Assembly: GCA_016839665.1 (NCBI GenBank)
Contig: JAEOTU010000170.1
Span: forward strand, 1-11,342
Reading direction: 5' to 3'
DNA from: Candidatus Hodarchaeota archaeon
GTDB taxonomy: Archaea > Asgardarchaeota > Heimdallarchaeia > Hodarchaeales > Hodarchaeaceae
DNA: 11,342 nt
In this document: positions 1 through 7,340 of the stretch, piece by piece
Layout of the letters: the number at the start of each line of letters is the position of its first letter
How positions within the stretch are numbered: the stretch's first letter is position 1
The notes under the pieces: generated by a model
Database searches by the model: none
Told to the model about the DNA's origin: nothing
The model's input: only the letters and a program-made list of their open reading frames with translations
Program-made: the position numbers and the translations under genes

Positions 1-1555
1 AGCCAAGAATATTAAGTACATCAAAAATTATCAGAGCAAATAGAAAATAGACAATCCATTCAATTTTTCGTTTAATCCGTTTTGAGAACACTAACGTCTC
101 TTTTTCGGAGGATTCTACAAAGTTCAACAATGCAAATGTCTTAAATGGAATACTCGTAACACGAATCAAAATTGATTCATTAGGAACTTCTTTAATATTG
201 AAAAGTCCGCTAAAACTGTATTTTAAGTATTTGTAAGTTTCGTTTAAAGAAGTGGGAAGGGTCCATTGGTTAATTCGATACCATCTCCCCTTCGAATCTA
301 GATAAATAAGAGATATTGGTAATGCAATAAGAATAACAATATTCAGAAAGATTGCAGGAAGAGTCCAAATGAATGGCCTTGGTAACTGGTAGGTAAAATG
401 AATGAAAAACTGACCAACAGCATTTGAATCAGGTGAGATGACTAAATAGTATGTATCGGCATCTAGTGTTAAAGAAATATTGAATTCATAAGCGTTTTTT
501 TGTTTGTCCTCTTCACCAATATATTCACGTTTTTGTTTTCCACTATCATAGACTTCAACTAATGCATGGTCTAGTATCTTAGCAGCAGTGGAATTTGGTC
601 CATAAACTCGCAGGAAGACTTTGGATCGGCTGAAATTCACCTCGAATTTGAAAAAAATTGGTTTTCGAGGAGCAAAACCTTGATCAACCTGAATAGTATG
701 TGTTTGGTTATAAAACAATCTCTCTGCTGTTTCAAAGCTATAACGTGATTTTTCAGATACAAGAGAAATATTGTACACTCCTGTAGAGGAAAGATCTTGA
801 GGATGATGTGTGATTACGATGAAGTAAGTATCTGTGGCAATTGGATTCCAAGAATAATTCCAAAAATTCCTGTAGATTATGTCTTTCTCGGGAAAGACGG
901 GATTCTTCGGATATTTTTGACGATAAATTGTCATTCTAGCTTCATGGAGCACACTCTGAGTTGTTTCTTTAAGAAATAGGGTGCAATTTTGGTTTTCCTC
1001 TAATGAAACCTTCCAATGGTGTATTTCATGGTCAATAGTAAAATTAGCTTCTATAATTGATTCATTCACTAATGTAGCGGTATCATCACTATATCCCACC
1101 TCAGGAATACTAGCTAAAATTTCGTATGTTTCATTAGTTGAATAACTCTTTGTACCATTCACTTGCAATCTCCATTCTCCATCAGTTGAAGCTTTCCATG
1201 AACCCAAATATTTTGCAGGATGACTAATTTCTTCTTTGTCTAACTCAATTCCTGAAGGGTTATAGATCGTGACATTAAGATTATCCTTAGGATTGATTGA
1301 AAAATACACCACTTGTCCTAGGGTTATTGCCTCGAAAAAGTAATTGTGGGAAGTAGATTCGTTATTGAAGGTTCCAGTTATTGGAATACCGTGCTTTAGA
1401 AAGATTGGATCTGGAAAGTTTATTCTCTTTTTTATTTTATCAGGGGCAGATTCCAAAGCAGCAACATTGGAAAATGTAGAGGAATAAACAACTATTAAGT
1501 TTACAACCACGATAATAATGAATATTATCTTAAGTCTTCTTGACATTGTTTTCAT
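1..1555 (-). CDS. Secreted, membrane-anchored surface protein with PPC-like repeats (3' end off window)
   Basis: The frame is open from ATG 1555 to the left edge, giving 518 residues with no stop, so the C-terminus is missing. Residues 8-29 are strongly hydrophobic after SRRLK, as in a signal peptide or signal anchor. Residues ~50-390 form an extracellular region of three beta-sandwich-like units (~55-150, ~160-268, ~273-390). Each has the PPC-like pattern of a hydrophobic strand, 'YNPSG' or 'VYGP', then a 'GEWRLQV', 'DTYFIVI' or 'DTYYLVI' strand. Residues 395-419 are a clear membrane helix followed by the positive DSKGRWYR, so 420-498 should be cytoplasmic. KRIKRK then leads into a second membrane helix from ~499. 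There are 13 N-x-S/T sequons in the ectodomain, consistent with archaeal N-glycosylation. PPC-like units are typical of archaeal surface proteins, but no substrate can be named. The start has only a weak upstream GAAGATGA. The gene diverges from the one at 1854. Confidence 0.8.
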   Translation of the reverse strand, partial: MKTMSRRLKIIFIIIVVVNLIVVYSSTFSNVAALESAPDKIKKRINFPDPIFLKHGIPITGTFNNESTSHNYFFEAITLGQVVYFSINPKDNLNVTIYNPSGIELDKEEISHPAKYLGSWKASTDGEWRLQVNGTKSYSTNETYEILASIPEVGYSDDTATLVNESIIEANFTIDHEIHHWKVSLEENQNCTLFLKETTQSVLHEARMTIYRQKYPKNPVFPEKDIIYRNFWNYSWNPIATDTYFIVITHHPQDLSSTGVYNISLVSEKSRYSFETAERLFYNQTHTIQVDQGFAPRKPIFFKFEVNFSRSKVFLRVYGPNSTAAKILDHALVEVYDSGKQKREYIGEEDKQKNAYEFNISLTLDADTYYLVISPDSNAVGQFFIHFTYQLPRPFIWTLPAIFLNIVILIALPISLIYLDSKGRWYRINQWTLPTSLNETYKYLKYSFSGLFNIKEVPNESILIRVTSIPFKTFALLNFVESSEKETLVFSKRIKRKIEWIVYFLFALIIFDVLNILG

Positions 1556-1853
1556 TTGTTCATCTTCATATTAAAGGATTATGAAAAAGATAGGATGGAG
1601 TTTTCATCTTCTAAGTCACTATCCATCTTTCTGGTGCTTTGTTTTAGCACGCTTATTCTAATGAATGATCAATTAATTGCTTAAAGAACTAATAAGGTTT
1701 TACATATTAGTGAAATAGGTGCCCGCCTTTTCTTTTGATTAACTTTATTATTGGGTACAGAGATTAAGTTGACAGAGAATTAAATCAGAATCTATTGTTG
1801 ACATAATCACATTGGAAGAACTTTAGAACAGAATTTTCAGGTTTGGACAAAAT
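1556..1853. other. Divergent intergenic region, 298 nt
   Basis: This region separates the minus-strand surface-protein gene from the plus-strand helical-protein gene and presumably holds both promoters. I see no convincing gene or RNA in it. Weak TATA-like stretches are TTTAATAT (minus strand, just upstream of the 1555 start) and TTTACATATTAG (plus strand, near 1699-1710). GTTGACA occurs twice, at 1768-1774 and 1797-1803. A 5-bp stem GTGCT/AGCAC lies at 1634-1650. None of these is strong enough to call as a separate feature. Confidence 0.5.
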
Positions 1854-2495
1854 TTGAGCCAAAGTATTCGAGTCTTTAAGAAACGACTTCAAATTTCTCA
1901 AAAAAAGTGGAATACAGTCCAAAATCATTCTTTAAGAACAGTGAATACTATTTTAAACATCCTTTCAAGGTTGAATTTAACTCAACGTTCTGATGCTTTT
2001 TCTAAGGAATTATTAGCAAAATTTACTGAAATCCCGGAACGGTTAGCATATCATCTTGCAGAATTAATCAACAGGAGTATTGCCGATCTTTTTACTTTTC
2101 TAGATCAGTTTTCTGATATTGTACGTGAAATGAGGAAAATTGAGAAGAATTTCAGATTAGACTTCTCTATATTGGCCAGAAAACAAGTGGTGGGAGGAAA
2201 CGAGACTTGGCCTCATGATCTTGAGATTATCGAACAGGCCGAAAGAACTATTCAAGAAATTGTTGATATGTATGAGACTGAACTCACTCTTCGGAAACAA
2301 CTAGTTGATGAAATTCAAGAATCAATTTCTTTACAGCCAGTAATGATAACTGCTTACCTCGTTCTTTGGACATCCGAAGTGTATATTGAACCCACAAGGA
2401 TCCATGAACTCATCGAGGAGTTCACATATGTGGAAAAAGTATGTGAGCGAGTATTCCAGCAAGATTCGTACAATTCTGTCCAAAAATCGAGATAA
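1854..2495 (+). CDS. Uncharacterised all-helical / coiled-coil protein, 213 aa
   Basis: I do not recognise this family. The protein looks alpha-helical almost throughout, with heptad-like spacing of Leu, Ile, Val and Phe (for example residues 25-100, 120-160 and 180-202) and many charged residues. There is no signal peptide or membrane helix, so it is probably cytoplasmic. No catalytic or metal-binding motif is evident; the only cysteine is in KVCERVF near residue 197. The start is TTG at 1854. The frame opens after a TAG at 1824 and offers no in-frame ATG nearby, and there is no good Shine-Dalgarno, so the exact start is uncertain. The gene converges on the FtsZ-like/longin gene with only 50 nt between stop codons. 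A role as its partner or adaptor is possible but rests on proximity alone. Confidence 0.7.
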   Translation: MSQSIRVFKKRLQISQKKWNTVQNHSLRTVNTILNILSRLNLTQRSDAFSKELLAKFTEIPERLAYHLAELINRSIADLFTFLDQFSDIVREMRKIEKNFRLDFSILARKQVVGGNETWPHDLEIIEQAERTIQEIVDMYETELTLRKQLVDEIQESISLQPVMITAYLVLWTSEVYIEPTRIHELIEEFTYVEKVCERVFQQDSYNSVQKSR

Positions 2496-2548
2496 CATGT
2501 CTAATGTTATATAAAAGATATCCTATGGAGTTTCTACCTTATCTTTTA
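2492..2548. terminator. Bidirectional terminator-like inverted repeats between convergent genes
   Basis: Two inverted repeats fill the short convergent gap. ATAACAT (2492-2498) pairs with ATGTTAT (2504-2510) over a 5-nt loop and overlaps the plus-strand TAA stop. TAAAAGATA (2512-2520) pairs perfectly with TATCTTTTA (2540-2548) over 19 nt and reaches the minus-strand stop. The second repeat puts a T-rich tract on each strand just past each gene, which suits U-tract termination in archaea. Termination is inferred, not shown. Confidence 0.45.
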
Positions 2549-3928
2549 ACTTGCATGAAAATTAGTTGCTTTCAAAATGCTATCAATTGATCCATTTTGA
2601 TACCCCTTAACTAATATTCCTTGAATTCTATCGTTAACAGCATACTCAGGTTCACCATTCTTTAACAGCTCATTTACCAAACTCATTGAAGCAGTTAAAC
2701 TTTCCCGGGCAGTTTTTTCAGAACCTGAAGAACAAATGGCAACACCTCGTAACTGAGAATCCTGTGGTCCAATTTGAGAAATAAATACACATCTTTTATC
2801 TCCAGCTGTTAAATGATCAGGTGTATGACCTATTAGATCAGAACTCATTGTTTGAATGGCTGAAAAAAGCCCTGTGTATAAGCAGACTTCCTGTCCTGCA
2901 GGGCGATGGCTCGCGAATAGTGGTAATCCACCATCGTTGAATATATAAACTTCTGATTCTGAAAATATCCGACTTAGAACAGTAAAACGTTCATCTTCTT
3001 CATTCGAATCAGCGAATGGTGAATCTACGTTGTTAGTTTTCGTTTCATGTAAGGCTATTGAAGGAATTAAGGAAGTTATAAAATCAGTTGCAGTAGATTT
3101 GTGCAAAATTTTTTCGATCGGGTTTATGTCTGTCAAAATGAGTACAATATTGAATCCTTCTAAGCGATCATCTATAGAATTGGAAAATTTTATCTCAAAT
3201 TCTCTTCCAAATGTATCAATAATTCGGTTTGCTGCTTTACTCATTTTCTTTAAGCTAAGTGGTTCTTTTGAAGTAACAGATAAAAATATCGTCCCAAGTA
3301 CTTCGAGCTTTTCTGGAAAAGCTAACACTAGTTTATCACCAACTTGGTCAATAGAGTCTTTTATTCCGATATCCAAATCCTCTGAAGATGAAACTCCATA
3401 AAACATACATTGAGAGTAACCAAAAATTTGAATTAAGTCTGTAAATGTTACTCCAAATCCAGAAAAAGGTGTAAGAGCAGAAACTATACCATCTAAGAGA
3501 ATCAAAAAGTTCAATCGACCACTTTCTACTGAACAATCATGATGAAAATAACACTCACCAAATATCTCTTTTTGACTGGGTTGTAATCCAGCTCCTGTAT
3601 CGATAAATAGTGGTATGGCACCAGAAAATTTTATAGAAGCTAGTAATGCTCCTAAAATATTGAAAATTCCCTCTTCTGAGGAGTTGAAAATGAATATCAG
3701 AAAAAAGGAATTCAAAATACTGTAAATTTGAGGAAGCATTTTTTCTGAGTCAAATATTACAACTTGATCACATATATCGCTTAAAGGGGTGTTTCTGGGT
3801 GTCAAAAGCAGCAATGGGAGGCGAGATTCATTTTTGGGAGCTAAATATTCGTGAATTATTTGTAGTTCAGTTGTTAAATCCTTTCCAACACATACTATCT
3901 TCCCACGAGGCCGAAAATATTCCATCAT
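2546..3928 (-). CDS. Degenerate FtsZ/tubulin-like domain fused to a C-terminal longin/roadblock-like domain
   Basis: From ATG 3928 the protein has 460 residues. Residues ~8-268 follow archaeal FtsZ in order: first strand GKIVCVG (9-15); IFIFNSSEEGIF then a helix and GAIPLFIDT where FtsZ has VFITxGLGGGTGTG then GALTVAVVT; GFGVTFTDL (157-165) at the T7 loop GLINVDFADV; MFYGVSSS for LMGIGSG; VLGTIFLSVT (210-219) then KEPLSLKKMSKAANRI; and FSNSIDDRLEGFNIVLILTD (248-267) for the terminal GxxIDDxLxxxVxVxxIxTG. Glycine loops T1 and T4 are lost and the first T7 aspartate is Thr, so GTP hydrolysis is unlikely. After a linker (~268-323), residues ~325-425 (VYIFNDGGLPLF, LYTGLFSAIQTM) resemble Asgard longin/roadblock domains that bind small GTPases. 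It is probably a cytoplasmic scaffold or regulator. The frame is open to 4099, with TTG 4063 as a longer start. I chose the tandem ATG at 3928/3925 because the fold begins just after it. Confidence 0.72.
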   Translation of the reverse strand: MMEYFRPRGKIVCVGKDLTTELQIIHEYLAPKNESRLPLLLLTPRNTPLSDICDQVVIFDSEKMLPQIYSILNSFFLIFIFNSSEEGIFNILGALLASIKFSGAIPLFIDTGAGLQPSQKEIFGECYFHHDCSVESGRLNFLILLDGIVSALTPFSGFGVTFTDLIQIFGYSQCMFYGVSSSEDLDIGIKDSIDQVGDKLVLAFPEKLEVLGTIFLSVTSKEPLSLKKMSKAANRIIDTFGREFEIKFSNSIDDRLEGFNIVLILTDINPIEKILHKSTATDFITSLIPSIALHETKTNNVDSPFADSNEEDERFTVLSRIFSESEVYIFNDGGLPLFASHRPAGQEVCLYTGLFSAIQTMSSDLIGHTPDHLTAGDKRCVFISQIGPQDSQLRGVAICSSGSEKTARESLTASMSLVNELLKNGEPEYAVNDRIQGILVKGYQNGSIDSILKATNFHAS

Positions 3929-4309
3929 GGGATTACTTTCCGATAAAGAGCTCAAAGCCAATATCTCTTGCATTAGGTGGATTAAGTGACCCTGTTCTAC
4001 AATTTTTATTAGACAGGGGATTCTCAGATAACAGGTGGTTACAATCATCATTAGACTCTTCAATAACCATAATATGTAGATTATACAAACAGGAATTGTT
4101 TAACCTGGTAATTGGTTTATGCAAATTAATAGGAGAGACACATTAACGTTTAACAAGAAAGATTACTTTGGATTCTATATATGAGAATCTAACAGAAATT
4201 CACATTCACCATCAAGAAGGCATAGATCACTTAATATAGAAACATGAAATAGAAAAGAAAATATTATTGGCTCAATTCTCACTTCTATTGGAAGATTTGG
4301 TTGTTTATT
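3929..4309. other. Divergent control region upstream of the FtsZ-like gene and arcS
   Basis: This stretch should hold the promoters for the minus-strand FtsZ-like gene and plus-strand arcS. The minus-strand frame of the FtsZ-like gene stays open through it to 4099, and a second minus-strand frame is open from ATG 4124 to 3933, so part of it may be coding. The 4147-4300 portion is AT-rich and shows no gene. It contains the palindrome at 4171-4189 and a TATA-like TTAATATAG at 4231-4239. GGAAG at 4290-4294 lies 6 nt before TTG 4301 and 15 nt before ATG 4310. Confidence 0.45.
4171..4189. promoter_or_regulatory. TATA-centred palindrome, candidate operator/promoter
   Basis: GATTCT (4171-4176) and AGAATC (4184-4189) are perfect inverted 6-mers flanking ATATATG. 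A TATATAT core (4176-4182) therefore lies inside a dyad between two divergent genes. The core is readable as a TATA box on both strands. A dimeric regulator binding here could block TBP and control both genes. It lies ~120-130 nt from the arcS start and ~240 nt from ATG 3928, so it would imply long leaders. The repeat is seen directly; its role is inferred. Confidence 0.35.
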
Positions 4310-6241
4310 ATGACATTTGAGATCTTAAAGTGTGAAGGTTGGGGACGAAGTGGACAAGCTTTTGGGAAAAGTGGATTTGTTTCTCCAAATATTGTAACAC
4401 CCTGTTTTTTCAACAATAGTTTTCCTGTACAACTATCGCCGTTAAAAAAATCTTTCAAATGTCAAAAAAATGATATTCCATCCAAATCTCATGTTGATCT
4501 TAAAATTCAAGCAAAGAGAAATAATTCGGAATTATTTCCTTTATGCTTCATTTATCCTTCTTTACAATCACAAGGGAAATCACTAGAGGAGGTTTCATGT
4601 TTCAATGATATGTTCCCTGTGAACATTAGTGGGATTTCTGATTCGAATGTAGTTTTTCATCTTATCCCTTGGGATTTACCCACAATCTATTTAGATCGAT
4701 ATGATGAATACTTAGAAACTCTCAATCAACTCAATGGCCCCAATTTAGCGAATGAAACGAGATTAATGTTGAACCTTCCGTTTTCACGAGAAATTCTTGA
4801 TTTGGATCTACCCGCAATAAAATCTCCTTCGATTGCAGCAATTAGTTTAGGGGACATTTCATCAGTATTAACGAATCCAAGACTATTAATTAGATATTTA
4901 AAGTATGTGAAGAAATGGATTTCTCCCAATATAATGCTTTACGCCCCTGGAATACCCTCAAGCTACATTCCGATTTTAGTGTATTTAGGTATTGATTTAT
5001 TCGACTTATTAATTCTGGAGATGTATTCAGCTGGTCCCACTCGACATTCAAATAATATTTTGGAGCAAAAAGCTACAAAAGAGTCTTATCTGGATGTTTT
5101 AGATCAAACTAAGAGATCTTTAGAAAATGGTAGATTGAGAGAATTAACAAGAATTTTCTCGAATTCTTTTCCTCCCCTAAAGGCGATATTACGAATTATC
5201 GACAGTCAGATCCCATTGGAAGAAGGAACGCCATTGTATGGTCCTAGAAGCATTTATTGCACTGATGAAACGGATTTCACTCGTCCTGAAGTTACAAGAT
5301 TCCGTGAACGAGTACAAACTCGATACACCCCGCCGTCTCATTATGCTGGGATCATTTTTCTACCATGTTCAGCGAAAAAACCTTATTCAAAATCAAAATC
5401 ACATGGTCTTTTTCAAGGAACAATTCGTAGAGTTTTAAGGGGAAAACGTCATACACTCGGTGAGATTATTTTAACTAGTCCTTTAGGTGTTGTACCACGA
5501 GAACTAGAGTATTCTTTTCCAGCAGCTCATTATGATATTCCAGTGACAGGAGAATGGAGTGAAATCGAACGAAATCATCTTTCAGACGATATTTCAAATC
5601 TCCTTACTAAGCTTAATCCACCTATTCCTTTGGTGGGATATGTTTGTGGAGCGGAGCGTGGAATTTTAAAACAAACCTGTCATGATCATAGTTATCCAAT
5701 CCACCTATTAAATGAGGATACTGCATCATTAACCTCCAAGGAGGCATTAAAAGAATTTTCTATACTTCTCCAAGAAGCTTTCTCAGATATTTCTTCAAAA
5801 TTGAGAATTCCTTCTCAATTAGTATTTTTAAGGGTCGTTGCGGATTTTCAATTTGGTAGGGGTATTGGTAAGATTCTGATTCCTGACCAAGCAAAAATTT
5901 ATGGCCGAAAAGATCTAGGACTCCGAGTTCAACTTGATAATGAATATCTTCTTACTTTTCGTCCGGAAACAGGGTATCTTACTTTGTCGCTTGCAGCAGG
6001 TAAACTGTTGTTAGGCCAAACTGATAATGTTGTTACATTTGACGGTCAAAAAATTATTGGATCAACTATTTTCTCAAAAAGCGTTATCAACGCAAATTCA
6101 GAGATACGTCCAAGAGATGAAGTGTTTATTATCAATAAAGAGGGCGAATTATTAGCTACTGGTATTTCTCATCTACCAGGGGATCTTTTAATCAAGATGA
6201 ATCGGGGAAAAGGGATTACACTTCGTCAAAAGGTGAAATAA
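4310..6241 (+). CDS. arcS: Archaeosine synthase alpha subunit ArcS (TgtA2-type, preQ0-tRNA lysine transferase)
   Basis: ArcS attaches lysine to the preQ0 base that ArcTGT has placed at position 15 in the tRNA D-arm. The q0kN intermediate is then converted to archaeosine by RaSEA. The protein has 643 residues from ATG 4310. The N-terminal ~300 residues are a diverged TGT-like barrel (MTFEILKCEGWGRSG, FVSPNIVTP, later MYSAGPTRHSN) without the clear catalytic and zinc motifs of true TGT, as expected for ArcS. The family signature FLPCSAKKPYSKSKSH lies at ~350-365, followed by the TSPLGVVPRELE and YVCGAERG segments. The C-terminal ~80 residues form a PUA domain (INANSEIRPRDEVFIINKEGELLATG) that binds tRNA. 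ATG 4310 fits the family N-terminus. TTG 4301 in the same frame is better spaced from GGAAG (4290-4294) and would add three residues. The stop lies one base before the next gene, and no tgtA is in the window. Confidence 0.9.
   Translation: MTFEILKCEGWGRSGQAFGKSGFVSPNIVTPCFFNNSFPVQLSPLKKSFKCQKNDIPSKSHVDLKIQAKRNNSELFPLCFIYPSLQSQGKSLEEVSCFNDMFPVNISGISDSNVVFHLIPWDLPTIYLDRYDEYLETLNQLNGPNLANETRLMLNLPFSREILDLDLPAIKSPSIAAISLGDISSVLTNPRLLIRYLKYVKKWISPNIMLYAPGIPSSYIPILVYLGIDLFDLLILEMYSAGPTRHSNNILEQKATKESYLDVLDQTKRSLENGRLRELTRIFSNSFPPLKAILRIIDSQIPLEEGTPLYGPRSIYCTDETDFTRPEVTRFRERVQTRYTPPSHYAGIIFLPCSAKKPYSKSKSHGLFQGTIRRVLRGKRHTLGEIILTSPLGVVPRELEYSFPAAHYDIPVTGEWSEIERNHLSDDISNLLTKLNPPIPLVGYVCGAERGILKQTCHDHSYPIHLLNEDTASLTSKEALKEFSILLQEAFSDISSKLRIPSQLVFLRVVADFQFGRGIGKILIPDQAKIYGRKDLGLRVQLDNEYLLTFRPETGYLTLSLAAGKLLLGQTDNVVTFDGQKIIGSTIFSKSVINANSEIRPRDEVFIINKEGELLATGISHLPGDLLIKMNRGKGITLRQKVK
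6231..6236 (+). promoter_or_regulatory. Shine-Dalgarno for RaSEA inside the end of arcS
   Basis: AGGTGA lies in the last sense codons of arcS, 6 nt before ATG 6243. Translation of the two archaeosine subunits is therefore probably coupled. The same AGGTGA arrangement occurs at the grpE-dnaK junction. Confidence 0.6.
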
Positions 6242-6242
6242 G

Positions 6243-7340
6243 ATGCCCCTTAGAAGAAACAAACTGCTGGCTTCTACAATTGTTAGGTTACGTAATCAAT
6301 ATCTAAAACAGCGTAGACTAGACTTTAAGCCCAGATTATGGAGTAATACTACCGAAACCGAGCAAAGCATAATATTAACCATAGTACTACCTACACGAGG
6401 GTGCAGTTGGGCGTTATCAGAAAGTGGAGGGTGTTCTGTTTGTGGGTATGTTAATGATTCATCTCGAGACCAACCAATACCATCAGAGCAAATTCTTGAA
6501 CAAATTCAAGATTCTTTGAATCGAGTTATCCCCACAAAACCCATTGAGCTGAAATTGTTCAATTCAGGAAGTTTTTTCGATGAAAGAGATGTCCCTAGGA
6601 ACTTAAGACTCCAAATCCTCGATCTTGTCAAAAAAACTCCGGAAGTTATGCTCTTGTCTGTAGAAAGTCGTCCAGAATATCTCTTGAATCAACAGGAAAT
6701 GATTGATGAGACAAATAAACAATTAAAACCCATTAAACTGGAAATTGGAATAGGATTAGAAAGTTCGAACAGCGCGATCCTTAAAGATTGTTGGAACAAA
6801 GGATTTTCTTTTGAAGACTATAGAAAGAGTGTTGAAATAGCTCACTTACATGGTATTCAAATTAAAACCTATATTTTGATTAAACCTCCCTTTTTAACAG
6901 AAGCAGAGGCAATCTATGATTCAATAATGACCACATTTGAAGCGGTGAGAATTGGAACTGATGTAATTTCATTTAATCCATGCAATATTCAGAATGGAAC
7001 CTTAGCTCACGAGTTAGCAAAAAAAGGCCGTTATCAACCTCCATGGTTGTGGTCAATACTGTCAATTGTGCAAACAGTCAGAACTCAGTTTCCAGACTTG
7101 AAGATTATTTGTGAACCTACAGCAGCAGGAAAACGACGGGGGACTCATAACTGTGGAAAATGTGATCATAAAGTTCTCGATTTAATTGATAAGGTCATCA
7201 ATAATGAAAAAATTCCAGACGACCTCTCTACAGTATGTTCTTGTTTTTTAAAATGGAAAGTGTTTGTAGAGACACCTATAGAGGTTTTTAGATCGAGGAA
7301 TCTTTCCAAATTAAGACTTTTAAACCCTTTAAATGAATAA
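6243..7340 (+). CDS. Archaeosine synthase beta subunit RaSEA (radical SAM)
   Basis: RaSEA is the radical-SAM partner of ArcS. It cleaves the lysine side of q0kN-tRNA to leave the formamidine group of archaeosine. The protein has 365 residues. An early cysteine cluster, C54-x9-C64-x2-C67 within TRGCSWALSESGGCSVCGY, is the likely ligand set for the 4Fe-4S cluster that binds SAM. Barrel features follow: KLFNSGSFFDERDVP (104-118), VESRPEYL (140-147), EIGIGLESSN (167-176) and IKTYILIKPPFLTE (207-220). This is the Elp3/MiaB-like pattern of this family. A second cysteine set (C304, C307, C332, C334, in HNCGKCD and VCSCF) could hold a further metal or be structural. ATG follows the arcS TAA by one base and has AGGTGA upstream. 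Being next to arcS supports the name strongly. It converges on dnaJ with 32 nt between stops. Confidence 0.9.
   Translation: MPLRRNKLLASTIVRLRNQYLKQRRLDFKPRLWSNTTETEQSIILTIVLPTRGCSWALSESGGCSVCGYVNDSSRDQPIPSEQILEQIQDSLNRVIPTKPIELKLFNSGSFFDERDVPRNLRLQILDLVKKTPEVMLLSVESRPEYLLNQQEMIDETNKQLKPIKLEIGIGLESSNSAILKDCWNKGFSFEDYRKSVEIAHLHGIQIKTYILIKPPFLTEAEAIYDSIMTTFEAVRIGTDVISFNPCNIQNGTLAHELAKKGRYQPPWLWSILSIVQTVRTQFPDLKIICEPTAAGKRRGTHNCGKCDHKVLDLIDKVINNEKIPDDLSTVCSCFLKWKVFVETPIEVFRSRNLSKLRLLNPLNE

Noticed and set aside
797..979. 60-residue plus-strand open frame
   Set aside because: It lies inside the minus-strand surface-protein frame, which is open for 518 codons with clear signal, strand and membrane patterns.
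1634..1650. GTGCT...AGCAC hairpin in the 1556-1853 region
   Set aside because: A 5-bp stem with a 7-nt loop is too short to distinguish from chance in this AT-rich stretch.
1768..1803. Repeated GTTGACA, with TTGACA resembling a bacterial -35 box
   Set aside because: The organism appears archaeal, there is no matching -10 box, and a repeated 7-mer in 40 bases is weak evidence for an operator.
3799..4146. 115-residue plus-strand open frame overlapping the start of the FtsZ-like gene
   Set aside because: Most of it is antisense to the FtsZ-like coding region. It has no recognisable domain and no ribosome site.
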